A stretch of 8,545 bases of DNA, taken from Bacteroidales bacterium (lineage in GTDB: Bacteria; Bacteroidota; Bacteroidia; Bacteroidales; Muribaculaceae). The stretch spans positions 1 through 8,545 of the forward strand of contig SFER01000091.1 in NCBI GenBank assembly GCA_004557195.1, read 5' to 3'. Of this stretch, positions 1 through 6,071 are shown one piece after another. Below the pieces are notes generated by a model, which made no database searches, was not told the DNA's origin, and saw only the letters and a list, made by a program, of their open reading frames with translations. A program made the position numbers and the translations under genes. Within the stretch, counting starts at the first letter, position 1. Each line of letters starts with the position of its first letter.

Positions 1-131
1 AAGTTCTTCTTTGACAAACCGTTGAGAACATTACCACCATTTTCCCAAGTCAATAATTGGAGATTCCATTCTGCACTGGCATTGATTGCCACTGCGATAG
101 CAAGTGCTAAAAATAAGTAAATCTTTTTCAT
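1..131 (-). CDS. Exported protein of unknown function, N-terminal fragment
   Basis: The first 43 codons of a minus-strand gene are present; the rest lies beyond the left edge. The N-terminus is a textbook Sec signal peptide: Lys-Lys at residues 2-3, a hydrophobic core of Leu, Ala, Ile and Val at about 4-16, and an Ala-Ser-Ala site at 18-20, so signal peptidase I would leave a mature protein starting Glu-Trp-Asn. There is no lipobox cysteine, so it is probably periplasmic, surface or secreted rather than a lipoprotein. The mature part seen is 23 residues with two Trp and several Asn and Gly, which is too little to name a family. The start is well placed: ATG after an A/T-rich leader (TATAACAAA), typical of Bacteroidota. 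It has its own promoter (265-295) and diverges from the operon at 625. Function is not recognised. Confidence 0.8.
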   Translation of the reverse strand, partial: MKKIYLFLALAIAVAINASAEWNLQLLTWENGGNVLNGLSKKN

Positions 132-172
132 TTTGTTATATAAATAAAGTGTTAGTAATTAAGTTTCGGGTC

Positions 173-193
173 AAAAAAACTTATGCGCTAAGT
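173..193 (-). promoter_or_regulatory. Weak stem-loop with T-run in the leader of the exported-protein gene
   Basis: Read on the minus strand, ACTTA (193-189) and TAAGT (183-179) can pair around the 5-base loop GCGCA, followed directly by a run of T (178-173). This lies within the predicted transcribed leader of the 1-131 gene, about 50 bases before its start codon. An upstream AACTT (about 215-211) could pair with the same AAGTT, giving a competing fold. The layout resembles an attenuator, but the stem is only 5 bp and mostly A-U, so it may be chance in AT-rich DNA. Confidence 0.2.
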
Positions 194-239
194 GCTAAAG
201 GCAGTATAAACAAGTTGTAATAGAAAAAAGTGCAACAAT

Positions 240-250
240 AGGTTTAACCT
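240..250. promoter_or_regulatory. Short palindrome just downstream of a predicted transcription start
   Basis: AGGTT-T-AACCT is a perfect 5+1+5 palindrome. It falls about 8-18 bases inside the predicted transcript of the 1-131 gene, a position where a bound dimeric repressor could block transcription. A one-base centre rules out an RNA hairpin. No regulator is known for it, and an 11-base palindrome can occur by chance. Confidence 0.2.
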
Positions 251-264
251 TTATTTAGCAACCG

Positions 265-295
265 CAAATATACGATGTAAATTTTAAACACCAAA
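265..295 (-). promoter_or_regulatory. Bacteroides-type promoter for the exported-protein gene
   Basis: On the minus strand, TTTG (295-292) and TATATTTG (272-265) are separated by exactly 19 bases, matching the established -33 TTTG / -7 TAnnTTTG consensus of the Bacteroidota primary sigma factor. Transcription would begin near 258-260, giving a leader of about 128 bases before the ATG at 131. That is long enough to hold regulatory RNA structure. Confidence 0.75.
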
Positions 296-319
296 GAAAA
301 AATTTAAAAAAATTACACA

Positions 320-445
320 ATGGGCAAAAAAGATGGAAAATCGCAGAAAAATCGCTGCTCGGGCTGCGCAGTGGGGAGAGGCGGCGCCGATGTGATACAG
401 GGGCGGCGCGGAAATGGGGCTAATGGGGCTAATGGGTGGCGATAA
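320..445 (+). CDS. Possible 41-residue small basic protein (doubtful)
   Basis: An ATG after an A-rich leader (TTACACA) opens a frame of 41 codons ending in TAA at 443-445. The N-terminus is Lys-rich (MGKKDGKSQKN). Two cysteines follow at 13 and 16, then a Gly/Arg-rich middle and three Asn-Gly units produced by a 9-base tandem repeat. A partial -7-like element, TAAATTTT (277-284), lies upstream, but no good -33 partner is seen. The A-rich start context is the only supporting sign. The Gly/Arg-rich half may simply reflect the G-rich DNA. I do not recognise it and consider it more likely non-coding. Confidence 0.15.
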   Translation: MGKKDGKSQKNRCSGCAVGRGGADVIQGRRGNGANGANGWR

Positions 446-515
446 ACGGGTGTGGGCGATGCGGGGGTGGCGATGCAGGAGCAGCGCCGGGGCGGAGAGG
501 CGGTGCTATTTCCCG
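360..515 (+). repeat. G-rich intergenic tract with 9-bp repeats and G-runs
   Basis: The divergent gap (132-624) changes abruptly from AT-rich to strongly G-rich on the plus strand near 360 and back near 515. Inside it, ATGGGGCTA occurs twice in tandem (414-422, 423-431) and a third copy begins as ATGGG at 432. G-runs of three or more occur at 416-419, 425-428, 434-436, 448-450, 454-456 and 463-467, mostly 3-6 bases apart with one gap of 11, so a G-quadruplex is possible on this strand. GGAGAGGCGG appears twice (375-384 and 494-503). No convincing gene occupies the tract. It lies just upstream of the promoter for the 625 gene. Confidence 0.5.
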
Positions 516-567
516 GCGTGCTGTGATGGAAAAATGCGGGGATTGCGTCAAAAAAAGGAAATTATGC

Positions 568-598
568 TTTTTTATGTGTGGCGATTGCATTAAATTTG
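568..598 (+). promoter_or_regulatory. Promoter for the membrane protein-purE-ispG operon
   Basis: TAAATTTG at 591-598 is an exact match to the Bacteroidota -7 element TAnnTTTG. With the standard 19-base spacer, the -33 position (568-571) reads TTTT, one mismatch from TTTG. Transcription would start near 603-605, about 20 bases before the ATG at 625. This decides the start of the first gene: ATG codons upstream in the same frame (from 436, 526 and 574) would lie outside the transcript. Confidence 0.6.
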
Positions 599-624
599 CA
601 CTGTTATTCAAACGCAAAAAAACA

Positions 625-1236
625 ATGCAACATTTAGCACGTTTTTTCTCCAACTTGTTCAGTCCATTGCTTATGCCCACCTACGGCATTTTTTTGCTGC
701 TGTGGGTGTCGATACTCTGTTATTTGCCGTTTGGGTCGCGCATCGTGGTGCTGCTTGTGATATTGGGCATCACCTGCATTCTCCCCATCGCGTTTATAGC
801 GGTGCTCCACACGTTTGGCATCATACAAGACAAGCGGCTGATTGACAGGCGTGAACGGTTTCTCCCCTACGTTTTCATCCTCATGTGCTATGCAGCGGCG
901 GCATTTTACCTTATAAATGTACATTCGCCAATGTGGGTGGTGTCGTTTATGTGGGGAGCGACGGCAGCGGTGGCTGTGTCGTTTTGCATCAACTTTGCAT
1001 GGAAGATAAGCGGGCACATGGGCGGCATCGGCGGGATAGTGGCGATGCTGTTTTGCCTGCATAACGACGGACTCGGGGCATTCGACCTCAAAATCACCAT
1101 TTGCACGGCGATAATCCTGTCGGGGGTGGTAGCCACCTCGCGGATGATACTCGAGCGGCACAACTTTTGGCAACTTGCAGCCGGATTTTGCAACGGATTT
1201 GTGTGTGTATATTTAATGAGTAAACTATTATATTGA
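625..1236 (+). CDS. PAP2-like integral membrane protein (lipid phosphatase fold, altered motifs)
   Basis: This encodes 203 residues with about six to seven hydrophobic spans (roughly 12-32, 38-62, 82-99, 102-123, 134-146, 158-171, 184-200). Three PAP2 phosphatase motifs can be traced in order. R71-X6-R78 followed by Phe stands for KX6RP, Ser129-Gly130-His131 matches the PSGH motif, and Ser172-Arg173-X5-His179 matches SRX5H. The third motif ends in Gln183 where classical enzymes have Asp. PAP2 membrane enzymes dephosphorylate lipid phosphates such as undecaprenyl diphosphate or phosphatidylglycerol phosphate, but the substitutions leave activity and substrate open. The start at 625 is chosen because the promoter at 568-598 fires inside the longer frame and the extra 63 residues are low-complexity translation of G-rich DNA. 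Its TGA shares an A with the ATG of purE (TGATG), so the two are translationally coupled. Fold assignment is fairly sure, function is not. Confidence 0.75.
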   Translation: MQHLARFFSNLFSPLLMPTYGIFLLLWVSILCYLPFGSRIVVLLVILGITCILPIAFIAVLHTFGIIQDKRLIDRRERFLPYVFILMCYAAAAFYLINVHSPMWVVSFMWGATAAVAVSFCINFAWKISGHMGGIGGIVAMLFCLHNDGLGAFDLKITICTAIILSGVVATSRMILERHNFWQLAAGFCNGFVCVYLMSKLLY

Positions 1237-1742
1237 TGAAACCAATAGTAAGCATAATCATGGGCAGCACCAGCGACCTGCCCATACTGGAAAAAGCGGC
1301 GAAATTTTTCGACGAGATGGAAATACCGTTTGAAATGAACGCCCTCTCAGCCCACCGCACCCCGGGTGAGGTAGAGGAGTTTGCGCGCAATGCCAAGAGC
1401 CGCGGCATCAAGGTGATAATCGCCGCCGCCGGCATGGCAGCCCACCTGCCGGGGGTGATAGCGGCAATGACACCGCTACCCGTGATAGGGCTTCCCATCA
1501 ACTCCACCCTCGACGGGATGGATGCGCTGCTCGCCATCGTGCAGATGCCTCCGGGCATCCCGGTAGCCACTGTGGGGATTAACGCCGGACAAAACGCCGC
1601 CATACTTGCGTGCCAGATTCTCGCCTCGGGCGATGAGGAGATAGCGCGCAGGCTCGAAGCGTTCAAGGCATCGCTGGCGCAGAAGATAGTAAAGGCAAAT
1701 GCCGACCTCAAAGAGGTGAAATTCAAATATAAGACCAACTAA
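1236..1742 (+). CDS. purE: N5-carboxyaminoimidazole ribonucleotide mutase (PurE, class I)
   Basis: This cytoplasmic enzyme of de novo purine synthesis converts N5-CAIR, made by PurK, to CAIR. The 168 residues match the usual PurE length of about 160-170. Visible signatures are the phosphate-binding Gly10-Ser-Thr-Ser-Asp14, the catalytic Ser38-Ala-His40-Arg41-Thr-Pro segment, and Ala69-His70-Leu-Pro-Gly73. The C-terminal half carries the family stretch IVQMPPGIPVAT (101-112) and an Asn/Ala-rich helix at 118-130. This is the class I form that acts on N5-CAIR, not the AIR carboxylase form. The start is the ATG at 1236, overlapping the TGA of the membrane-protein gene by one base. A TTG three bases earlier is possible but less likely. 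No purK is in the window. ispG follows after 20 bases, so all three probably share a transcript. Confidence 0.97.
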   Translation: MKPIVSIIMGSTSDLPILEKAAKFFDEMEIPFEMNALSAHRTPGEVEEFARNAKSRGIKVIIAAAGMAAHLPGVIAAMTPLPVIGLPINSTLDGMDALLAIVQMPPGIPVATVGINAGQNAAILACQILASGDEEIARRLEAFKASLAQKIVKANADLKEVKFKYKTN

Positions 1743-1762
1743 TTCAACCGAATATACCCGAA

Positions 1763-3535
1763 ATGGAACGCGACTACAACTATCACCGCCGCCACTCTTG
1801 GAGCGTGGATGTGGGCGGAATACCGCTGGGCGGAGAGAACCCGATAAGAATACAGTCGATGACCTCGACATCTACCGACGACATCGAAGCAAGCCGAGCG
1901 CAAGCCGAACGGATTGCCGACGCCGGAGCATCGTATGTGCGACTCACGGCACAGGGGGTGAAAGAGGCTGACGCAATAGGGAAAATACGCACCCTGATGC
2001 GCGCCGACGGCTACACCACGCCGCTTGTAGCCGACATCCATTTCAATCCCGCCGCCGCGTTTGCCGCCGCGGCAGTAACCGACAAAGTGCGCATCAACCC
2101 GGGCAATTTCGTTGACCCGGCGCGCACCTTCAAGAAACTTGAATACACCGACGCGGAATATGCCGCCGAGATAGAGCGCATCGGCAACGCGCTGCGCCCG
2201 TTTATCGACATCTGCCGCCAGCACGGCACAGCAGTGCGCATCGGCGTGAACCACGGCTCGCTGAGCGACCGCATCATGAGTCGCTATGGCGACACCCCGG
2301 CAGGGATGGTGGAGAGCGCGATGGAATTTCTGCGGGTGTTTGTGGCGGAAAACTACCTCAAAGTGGTGATTTCGATAAAAGCGTCCAACACCGTGGTGAT
2401 GGTAACCACAGTGAGACTCCTCGTAGAAGCGATGGAGAAGGAAAACATGCACTTTCCGCTGCATCTCGGTGTAACCGAGGCAGGCGACGGAGAGGATGGC
2501 AGAATCAAGTCGGCAGTGGGGATAGGTACACTCCTCGTCGAGGGGATTGGCGACACCATCCGCGTGTCGCTGAGCGAAGACCCCGAGTGCGAAGTGCCTG
2601 TGGCTGAATTTCTTGCGAAATATGTCGAGAATTTCGGCAACCTCGAGCCGGCGCCGGTGGCATTGGATGGCGTTTCGGGGAAAAAATGCCGCCTCGTGGG
2701 AAACAAGCCGATTGTAGTGGTGCGCAAAAGCGACGAAATGACCTCACACCCCGATTTCGTGCTCTCAAGCGACGGCAGCCTGCACGAGACAATCACCACA
2801 ATCGTCCCATTCGACCTCTGGAAGCCGGGGAACGGCTCGCAACCGCTGTTCACCACCGAAAACTACGCCTACGCGGCAGGGTGCAACGCCCCGACGAAGT
2901 GGCTTATCGCCGATGCCGAATCTTTCAGCCCCGACATGCGCATTTCGAGCGACACAGCGATAATTCTCTCTGTACCCGCCAAATACAACCGCCCGGCGAT
3001 GCTGCAAAGCGTGATGAGCAACCTCCTTGCGCGCGGCAACGACGCCCCTGTGGTGCTTCACTGCGACTACAGCGCGGCGAGCGACATGGAGGTGCAGGTG
3101 ATGGCATCGGTGGATATGGGCAGTTGCCTGATGAACGGATTTGGCGCAGGAATCATGCTCGACGCGCCGATCGACGCCGACAAACTCGTGGCGTGGTGCT
3201 TCGGAATACTGCAAGCGGCACGCCTGCGCACCACCAAGACAGAATATATCTCCTGCCCGAGCTGCGGACGCACACTTTTCGACCTGCAAACCACCGTTAA
3301 GCGCGTAAAAGAGGCTACATCGCACCTCACCCACCTGAAAATAGGCATCATGGGCTGCATCGTAAACGGACCGGGCGAAATGGCAGATGCCGACTACGGC
3401 TATGTGGGCGCGGCAGCCGGCAAGATAAGTCTGTACAAAGGAAAACAGTGCATCGAGCGCAACATCCCGCAGGAGGAGGCAATCCCCCACCTCATAGCGC
3501 TCATAAAAGCCAACAACGACTGGATAGAACCGTAG
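1763..3535 (+). CDS. ispG: 4-hydroxy-3-methylbut-2-enyl-diphosphate synthase, long insert-containing form
   Basis: IspG (GcpE) is the [4Fe-4S] enzyme that reductively opens the cyclic diphosphate MEcPP to HMBPP, the penultimate step of the MEP isoprenoid pathway, drawing electrons from ferredoxin or flavodoxin. At 590 residues it is far longer than the E. coli enzyme (372). The N-terminal TIM barrel spans about 12-296, with conserved pieces such as PIRIQSMTS (27-35), the ADIHFNP segment and GVNHGSLS. A central domain of about 200 residues (roughly 297-490) is the insertion typical of the three-domain IspG of Bacteroidota, Chlamydiae and plants. The C-terminal cluster domain holds Cys498, Cys501 and Cys532 and the fourth ligand Glu539 in GCIVNGPGE. 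The gene starts 20 bases after purE and is the last of its operon. All catalytic ligands are present, so it should be functional. Confidence 0.97.
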   Translation: MERDYNYHRRHSWSVDVGGIPLGGENPIRIQSMTSTSTDDIEASRAQAERIADAGASYVRLTAQGVKEADAIGKIRTLMRADGYTTPLVADIHFNPAAAFAAAAVTDKVRINPGNFVDPARTFKKLEYTDAEYAAEIERIGNALRPFIDICRQHGTAVRIGVNHGSLSDRIMSRYGDTPAGMVESAMEFLRVFVAENYLKVVISIKASNTVVMVTTVRLLVEAMEKENMHFPLHLGVTEAGDGEDGRIKSAVGIGTLLVEGIGDTIRVSLSEDPECEVPVAEFLAKYVENFGNLEPAPVALDGVSGKKCRLVGNKPIVVVRKSDEMTSHPDFVLSSDGSLHETITTIVPFDLWKPGNGSQPLFTTENYAYAAGCNAPTKWLIADAESFSPDMRISSDTAIILSVPAKYNRPAMLQSVMSNLLARGNDAPVVLHCDYSAASDMEVQVMASVDMGSCLMNGFGAGIMLDAPIDADKLVAWCFGILQAARLRTTKTEYISCPSCGRTLFDLQTTVKRVKEATSHLTHLKIGIMGCIVNGPGEMADADYGYVGAAAGKISLYKGKQCIERNIPQEEAIPHLIALIKANNDWIEP

Positions 3536-3537
3536 CG

Positions 3538-3563
3538 CCGGGCTATTTGCGACGAATGCCCGG
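3538..3563. terminator. Weak stem-loop at the convergent ispG/flippase junction
   Basis: CCGGGC (3538-3543) and GCCCGG (3558-3563) form a 6-bp stem around a 14-base loop, straddling the stop codon of the flippase gene and just after the ispG stop. It is the only hairpin I see at a junction where two operons meet head-on with 7 bases between stops, so it may help end transcription both ways. There is no T-run on either side, so it is not a standard intrinsic terminator. Confidence 0.25.
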
Positions 3564-5021
3564 GAGCGGAATCGTCTCTTTCTTCACGATAATGCCAAGG
3601 AAGAGCAGCAGGAGCACTGTGCGCGCTGCGAGAAGCAGAATGGTGTTTTCGATAGGCAGCACGTTACCGATGCCGTAGAGGAGCATCGCCACCACGATGT
3701 AGAAAGCGGCATTCTTGTAGTTGTAAGCGATAGGATAGTATTTCCTGCCGAAATACCACGAAGCCACCATCATGCAGAGATAACTTGCAAATGCACCCCA
3801 GGCACACCCCATATAGCCGATGACCGGAACGAGCAACACGTTGACAATCACCGTGATGGCAAGTCCGAAGAGGGAGAAATACATCCCCCACACAGTGCGG
3901 TCGGTGAGTTTGTACCAAAGCGAGAGATTGAAGAAAATGCCGAAAAACAACTCGGCGAGCATCACCACCGGCACCACCTTCAGCCCCTCGAAATACGACG
4001 GAGCGATGAAATATTTGAGGATGGGGAGATAGAACATCACCCCGAGGAAAATCACCATCGAGAAGATGATGAAATACTTCATAGCATCGATGTAGGACTG
4101 CGTTTTGTTGCTGTCGCGGTTCTGCGAAAAGATAAACGGCTCATAGGCAAAGCGAAACGCCTGCATGAACATCACCATGACAATCGCAATCTTGTAGTTA
4201 GCGCCATAGATGCCGATAGCCGTAAACGCGGCGTTGTGGTCGGGGATGAGCACCGGGAGAAGGAGTTTGTCGATGGTTTGATTCATAATCCCGGCAACTC
4301 CGAGCACCAGGAGCGGCGAGGAATAGGCGAGCATACGCCTGATGAGCGCGGCATCGAAGCAGTAGCGGAAACCGCGCAATTGCGGAATGAGCATCACGAG
4401 CGTGAGCAGCGATGCCGCAAGGTTGGAGATGAAGATGTAGCCGATACCTACCGACTTGCTATACACCGCATCGACACAGCCCGGGTAGCGGGAGTCGAGC
4501 CACGGGCAAAGCACTATAAAGAAGAGGTTCAGAGCGATATTCACCGCAATATTCACCAGTTTTATAGTGGCAAACTTGAGCGGGCGCTTGCAATAGCGGA
4601 GATAGGCAAACGGAATGGCGGTGAAAGCATCGAGCGCCACGGTGGCGGCAAGCAAAGTAACATACTCGGGGTGCTGTGGGATATTGAGCAGCATCGCCAG
4701 CCACCCTTGGCACAAAAACACAATAGCCACAAAGAGCGACGAAGTGGCGGCAAGGGAGATGAGCGAAGTGGAATAGACCTTCATAGGGTCTTCCCTCTCT
4801 TTGTCGGCATTGGCAAAGCGGAAGAAGCCCGTCTCCATCCCGTAGGTGAGGATAATCAACGCCAAAGCGACAAAAGAATAGAGATAATTCACAATCCCGT
4901 ATTCCGAAGCCGCAAAAGCATTGGTATATAGCGGCACAAGACACCAATTGAGGAAGCGCCCGATGATGCTGCTTGCACCATAAATGGCGGTGTCTTTAGC
5001 CAAACTTTTAATTCCAGCCAT
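3543..5021 (-). CDS. Oligosaccharide flippase, MOP superfamily (Wzx/polysaccharide biosynthesis type)
   Basis: A 492-residue polytopic inner-membrane protein with roughly a dozen or more hydrophobic spans from residue 10 to near the C-terminus, within the usual 450-500 residues of Wzx-type transporters. The opening resembles the polysaccharide biosynthesis family: an Asp-Thr-Ala-Ile-Tyr-Gly segment (10-15), then Leu-Val-Pro-Leu-Tyr-Thr (28-33) and Glu-Tyr-Gly (40-42). A central Gly-Ile-Tyr-Gly-Ala-Asn-Tyr-Lys and a later FxYEPF stretch also fit. Such proteins move lipid-linked oligosaccharides from the cytoplasmic to the periplasmic face of the membrane. No glycosyltransferase or O-antigen cluster is nearby, so the substrate cannot be guessed. 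It is the last gene of the metG-ruvB operon, starting 13 bases after ruvB. The C-terminus ends in a short basic tail (GIRRK). A drug-exporting MATE protein is less likely. Confidence 0.88.
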   Translation of the reverse strand: MAGIKSLAKDTAIYGASSIIGRFLNWCLVPLYTNAFAASEYGIVNYLYSFVALALIILTYGMETGFFRFANADKEREDPMKVYSTSLISLAATSSLFVAIVFLCQGWLAMLLNIPQHPEYVTLLAATVALDAFTAIPFAYLRYCKRPLKFATIKLVNIAVNIALNLFFIVLCPWLDSRYPGCVDAVYSKSVGIGYIFISNLAASLLTLVMLIPQLRGFRYCFDAALIRRMLAYSSPLLVLGVAGIMNQTIDKLLLPVLIPDHNAAFTAIGIYGANYKIAIVMVMFMQAFRFAYEPFIFSQNRDSNKTQSYIDAMKYFIIFSMVIFLGVMFYLPILKYFIAPSYFEGLKVVPVVMLAELFFGIFFNLSLWYKLTDRTVWGMYFSLFGLAITVIVNVLLVPVIGYMGCAWGAFASYLCMMVASWYFGRKYYPIAYNYKNAAFYIVVAMLLYGIGNVLPIENTILLLAARTVLLLLFLGIIVKKETIPLPGIRRK

Positions 5022-5034
5022 AAAAAGAGTTTAA

Positions 5035-6060
5035 TTACTTGAAATTAAGTTCACCCGGCGCCGCAGGGCGGTATTTTCCGAGGTGAGTGTAGGCGAGTTC
5101 GGTAACTTCACGCCCGCGGGGAGTGCGCTTGATGAAGCCCTCCTTGATGAGGAAAGGCTCATACACCTCCTCGAGCGTGCCGGCATCCTCGCCGAGAGCC
5201 GTAGCGATAGTGGTCAACCCCACCGGACCGCCATTGAACTTGTCGATGATGGTGGTGAGGATCTTGTTGTCAATCTCGTCGAGCCCATATTTGTCGATAT
5301 TCAGAGCCTCGAGAGCGTAGCGGGCAATAGCGGTGTCGATTTTGCCGGAGCCTTTCACCTGGGCGAAATCGCGCACGCGACGGAGCAGCGAATTAGCCAC
5401 ACGCGGTGTCCCGCGGCTGCGCAAAGCGATTTCGGTGGCAGCCTCGTTGCTGCACTCCACATTGAGCAGGCGCGCCGAGCGCTTCACGATGTTGCGGATA
5501 GTGTCGTGGTCGTAATACTCGAGATGGCAGTTGATGCCGAAACGGGCACGGAGCGGCGATGTGAGCAATCCGCTGCGAGTGGTGGCACCCACAAGCGTGA
5601 AAGGCGACAAGGAGAGTTGCACCGAGCGTGCACCCGGTCCCTTGTCTATCATAATGTCGATTCGGAAATCCTCCATCGCCGAGTAGAGATACTCCTCTAC
5701 CACAGGACTTAAACGGTGGATTTCGTCGATAAACAGCACATCGTTTTCCTCGAGCGAAGTGAGGATTCCGGCGAGGTCGCCGGGCTTGTCGAGCACCGGA
5801 CCCGAGGTAACCTTGAAGCCGACGCCGAGCTCGTTTGCGATGATATTCGACAGGGTGGTTTTCCCAAGCCCCGGAGGGCCGTGGAGCAGGAGATGGTCGA
5901 GCGCCTCGCCGCGCATCCGCGCAGCGGCTACAAAAACGCGGAGGTTTTCGATGATTTTCTCCTGACCGCTGAAATCATCGAACCTCACCGGGCGCAACGC
6001 CTTCTCGAAGTCGCTGTCGCGCTCAATCCGCGATTCTCTTATGTCGAAGCTATCCCCCAT
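5035..6060 (-). CDS. ruvB: Holliday junction branch migration ATPase RuvB
   Basis: RuvB is the hexameric AAA+ motor that, with RuvA, drives branch migration of Holliday junctions before RuvC cuts them, in recombinational repair. The 341 residues match the family (336 in E. coli). Visible motifs are Walker A GPPGLGKTT (61-69), Walker B LFIDEIH (109-115), sensor 1 GATTR (158-162), the arginine finger Arg173 in PLRARFG, and sensor 2 RGTPR (216-220). A winged-helix DNA-binding domain occupies about 270-340, with the typical GPVGLTTIA and IKEGFIKRTPRGR stretches. The start at 6060 gives the expected short N-terminal extension before the conserved ALRPVRFDDFSGQE. It lies 11 bases after metG and 13 before the flippase, within one operon. 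No ruvA or ruvC is in the window and no LexA-type site is evident. Confidence 0.98.
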   Translation of the reverse strand: MGDSFDIRESRIERDSDFEKALRPVRFDDFSGQEKIIENLRVFVAAARMRGEALDHLLLHGPPGLGKTTLSNIIANELGVGFKVTSGPVLDKPGDLAGILTSLEENDVLFIDEIHRLSPVVEEYLYSAMEDFRIDIMIDKGPGARSVQLSLSPFTLVGATTRSGLLTSPLRARFGINCHLEYYDHDTIRNIVKRSARLLNVECSNEAATEIALRSRGTPRVANSLLRRVRDFAQVKGSGKIDTAIARYALEALNIDKYGLDEIDNKILTTIIDKFNGGPVGLTTIATALGEDAGTLEEVYEPFLIKEGFIKRTPRGREVTELAYTHLGKYRPAAPGELNFK

Positions 6061-6071
6061 TCTGTCAGCAA

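Noticed and set aside
414..436. CRISPR array suggested by repeated 9-bp units
   Set aside because: The units are contiguous, too short and too few, with no spacers and no cas genes in the window.
429..680. 83-codon minus-strand frame rich in Pro, His and Ala
   Set aside because: It is the complement of the G-rich intergenic tract and overlaps the operon promoter and the start of the 625 gene.
634..1173. 179-codon minus-strand frame opposite the PAP2-like gene
   Set aside because: His- and Arg-rich low-complexity translation. The plus strand has coherent membrane spans, PAP2 motifs, a promoter and coupling to purE.
1739..3490. Two 241-codon open frames on the minus strand opposite ispG (1739-2464 and 2765-3490)
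   Set aside because: Both are antisense to a complete, motif-bearing ispG, with His/Arg-rich composition typical of shadow frames and no start context.
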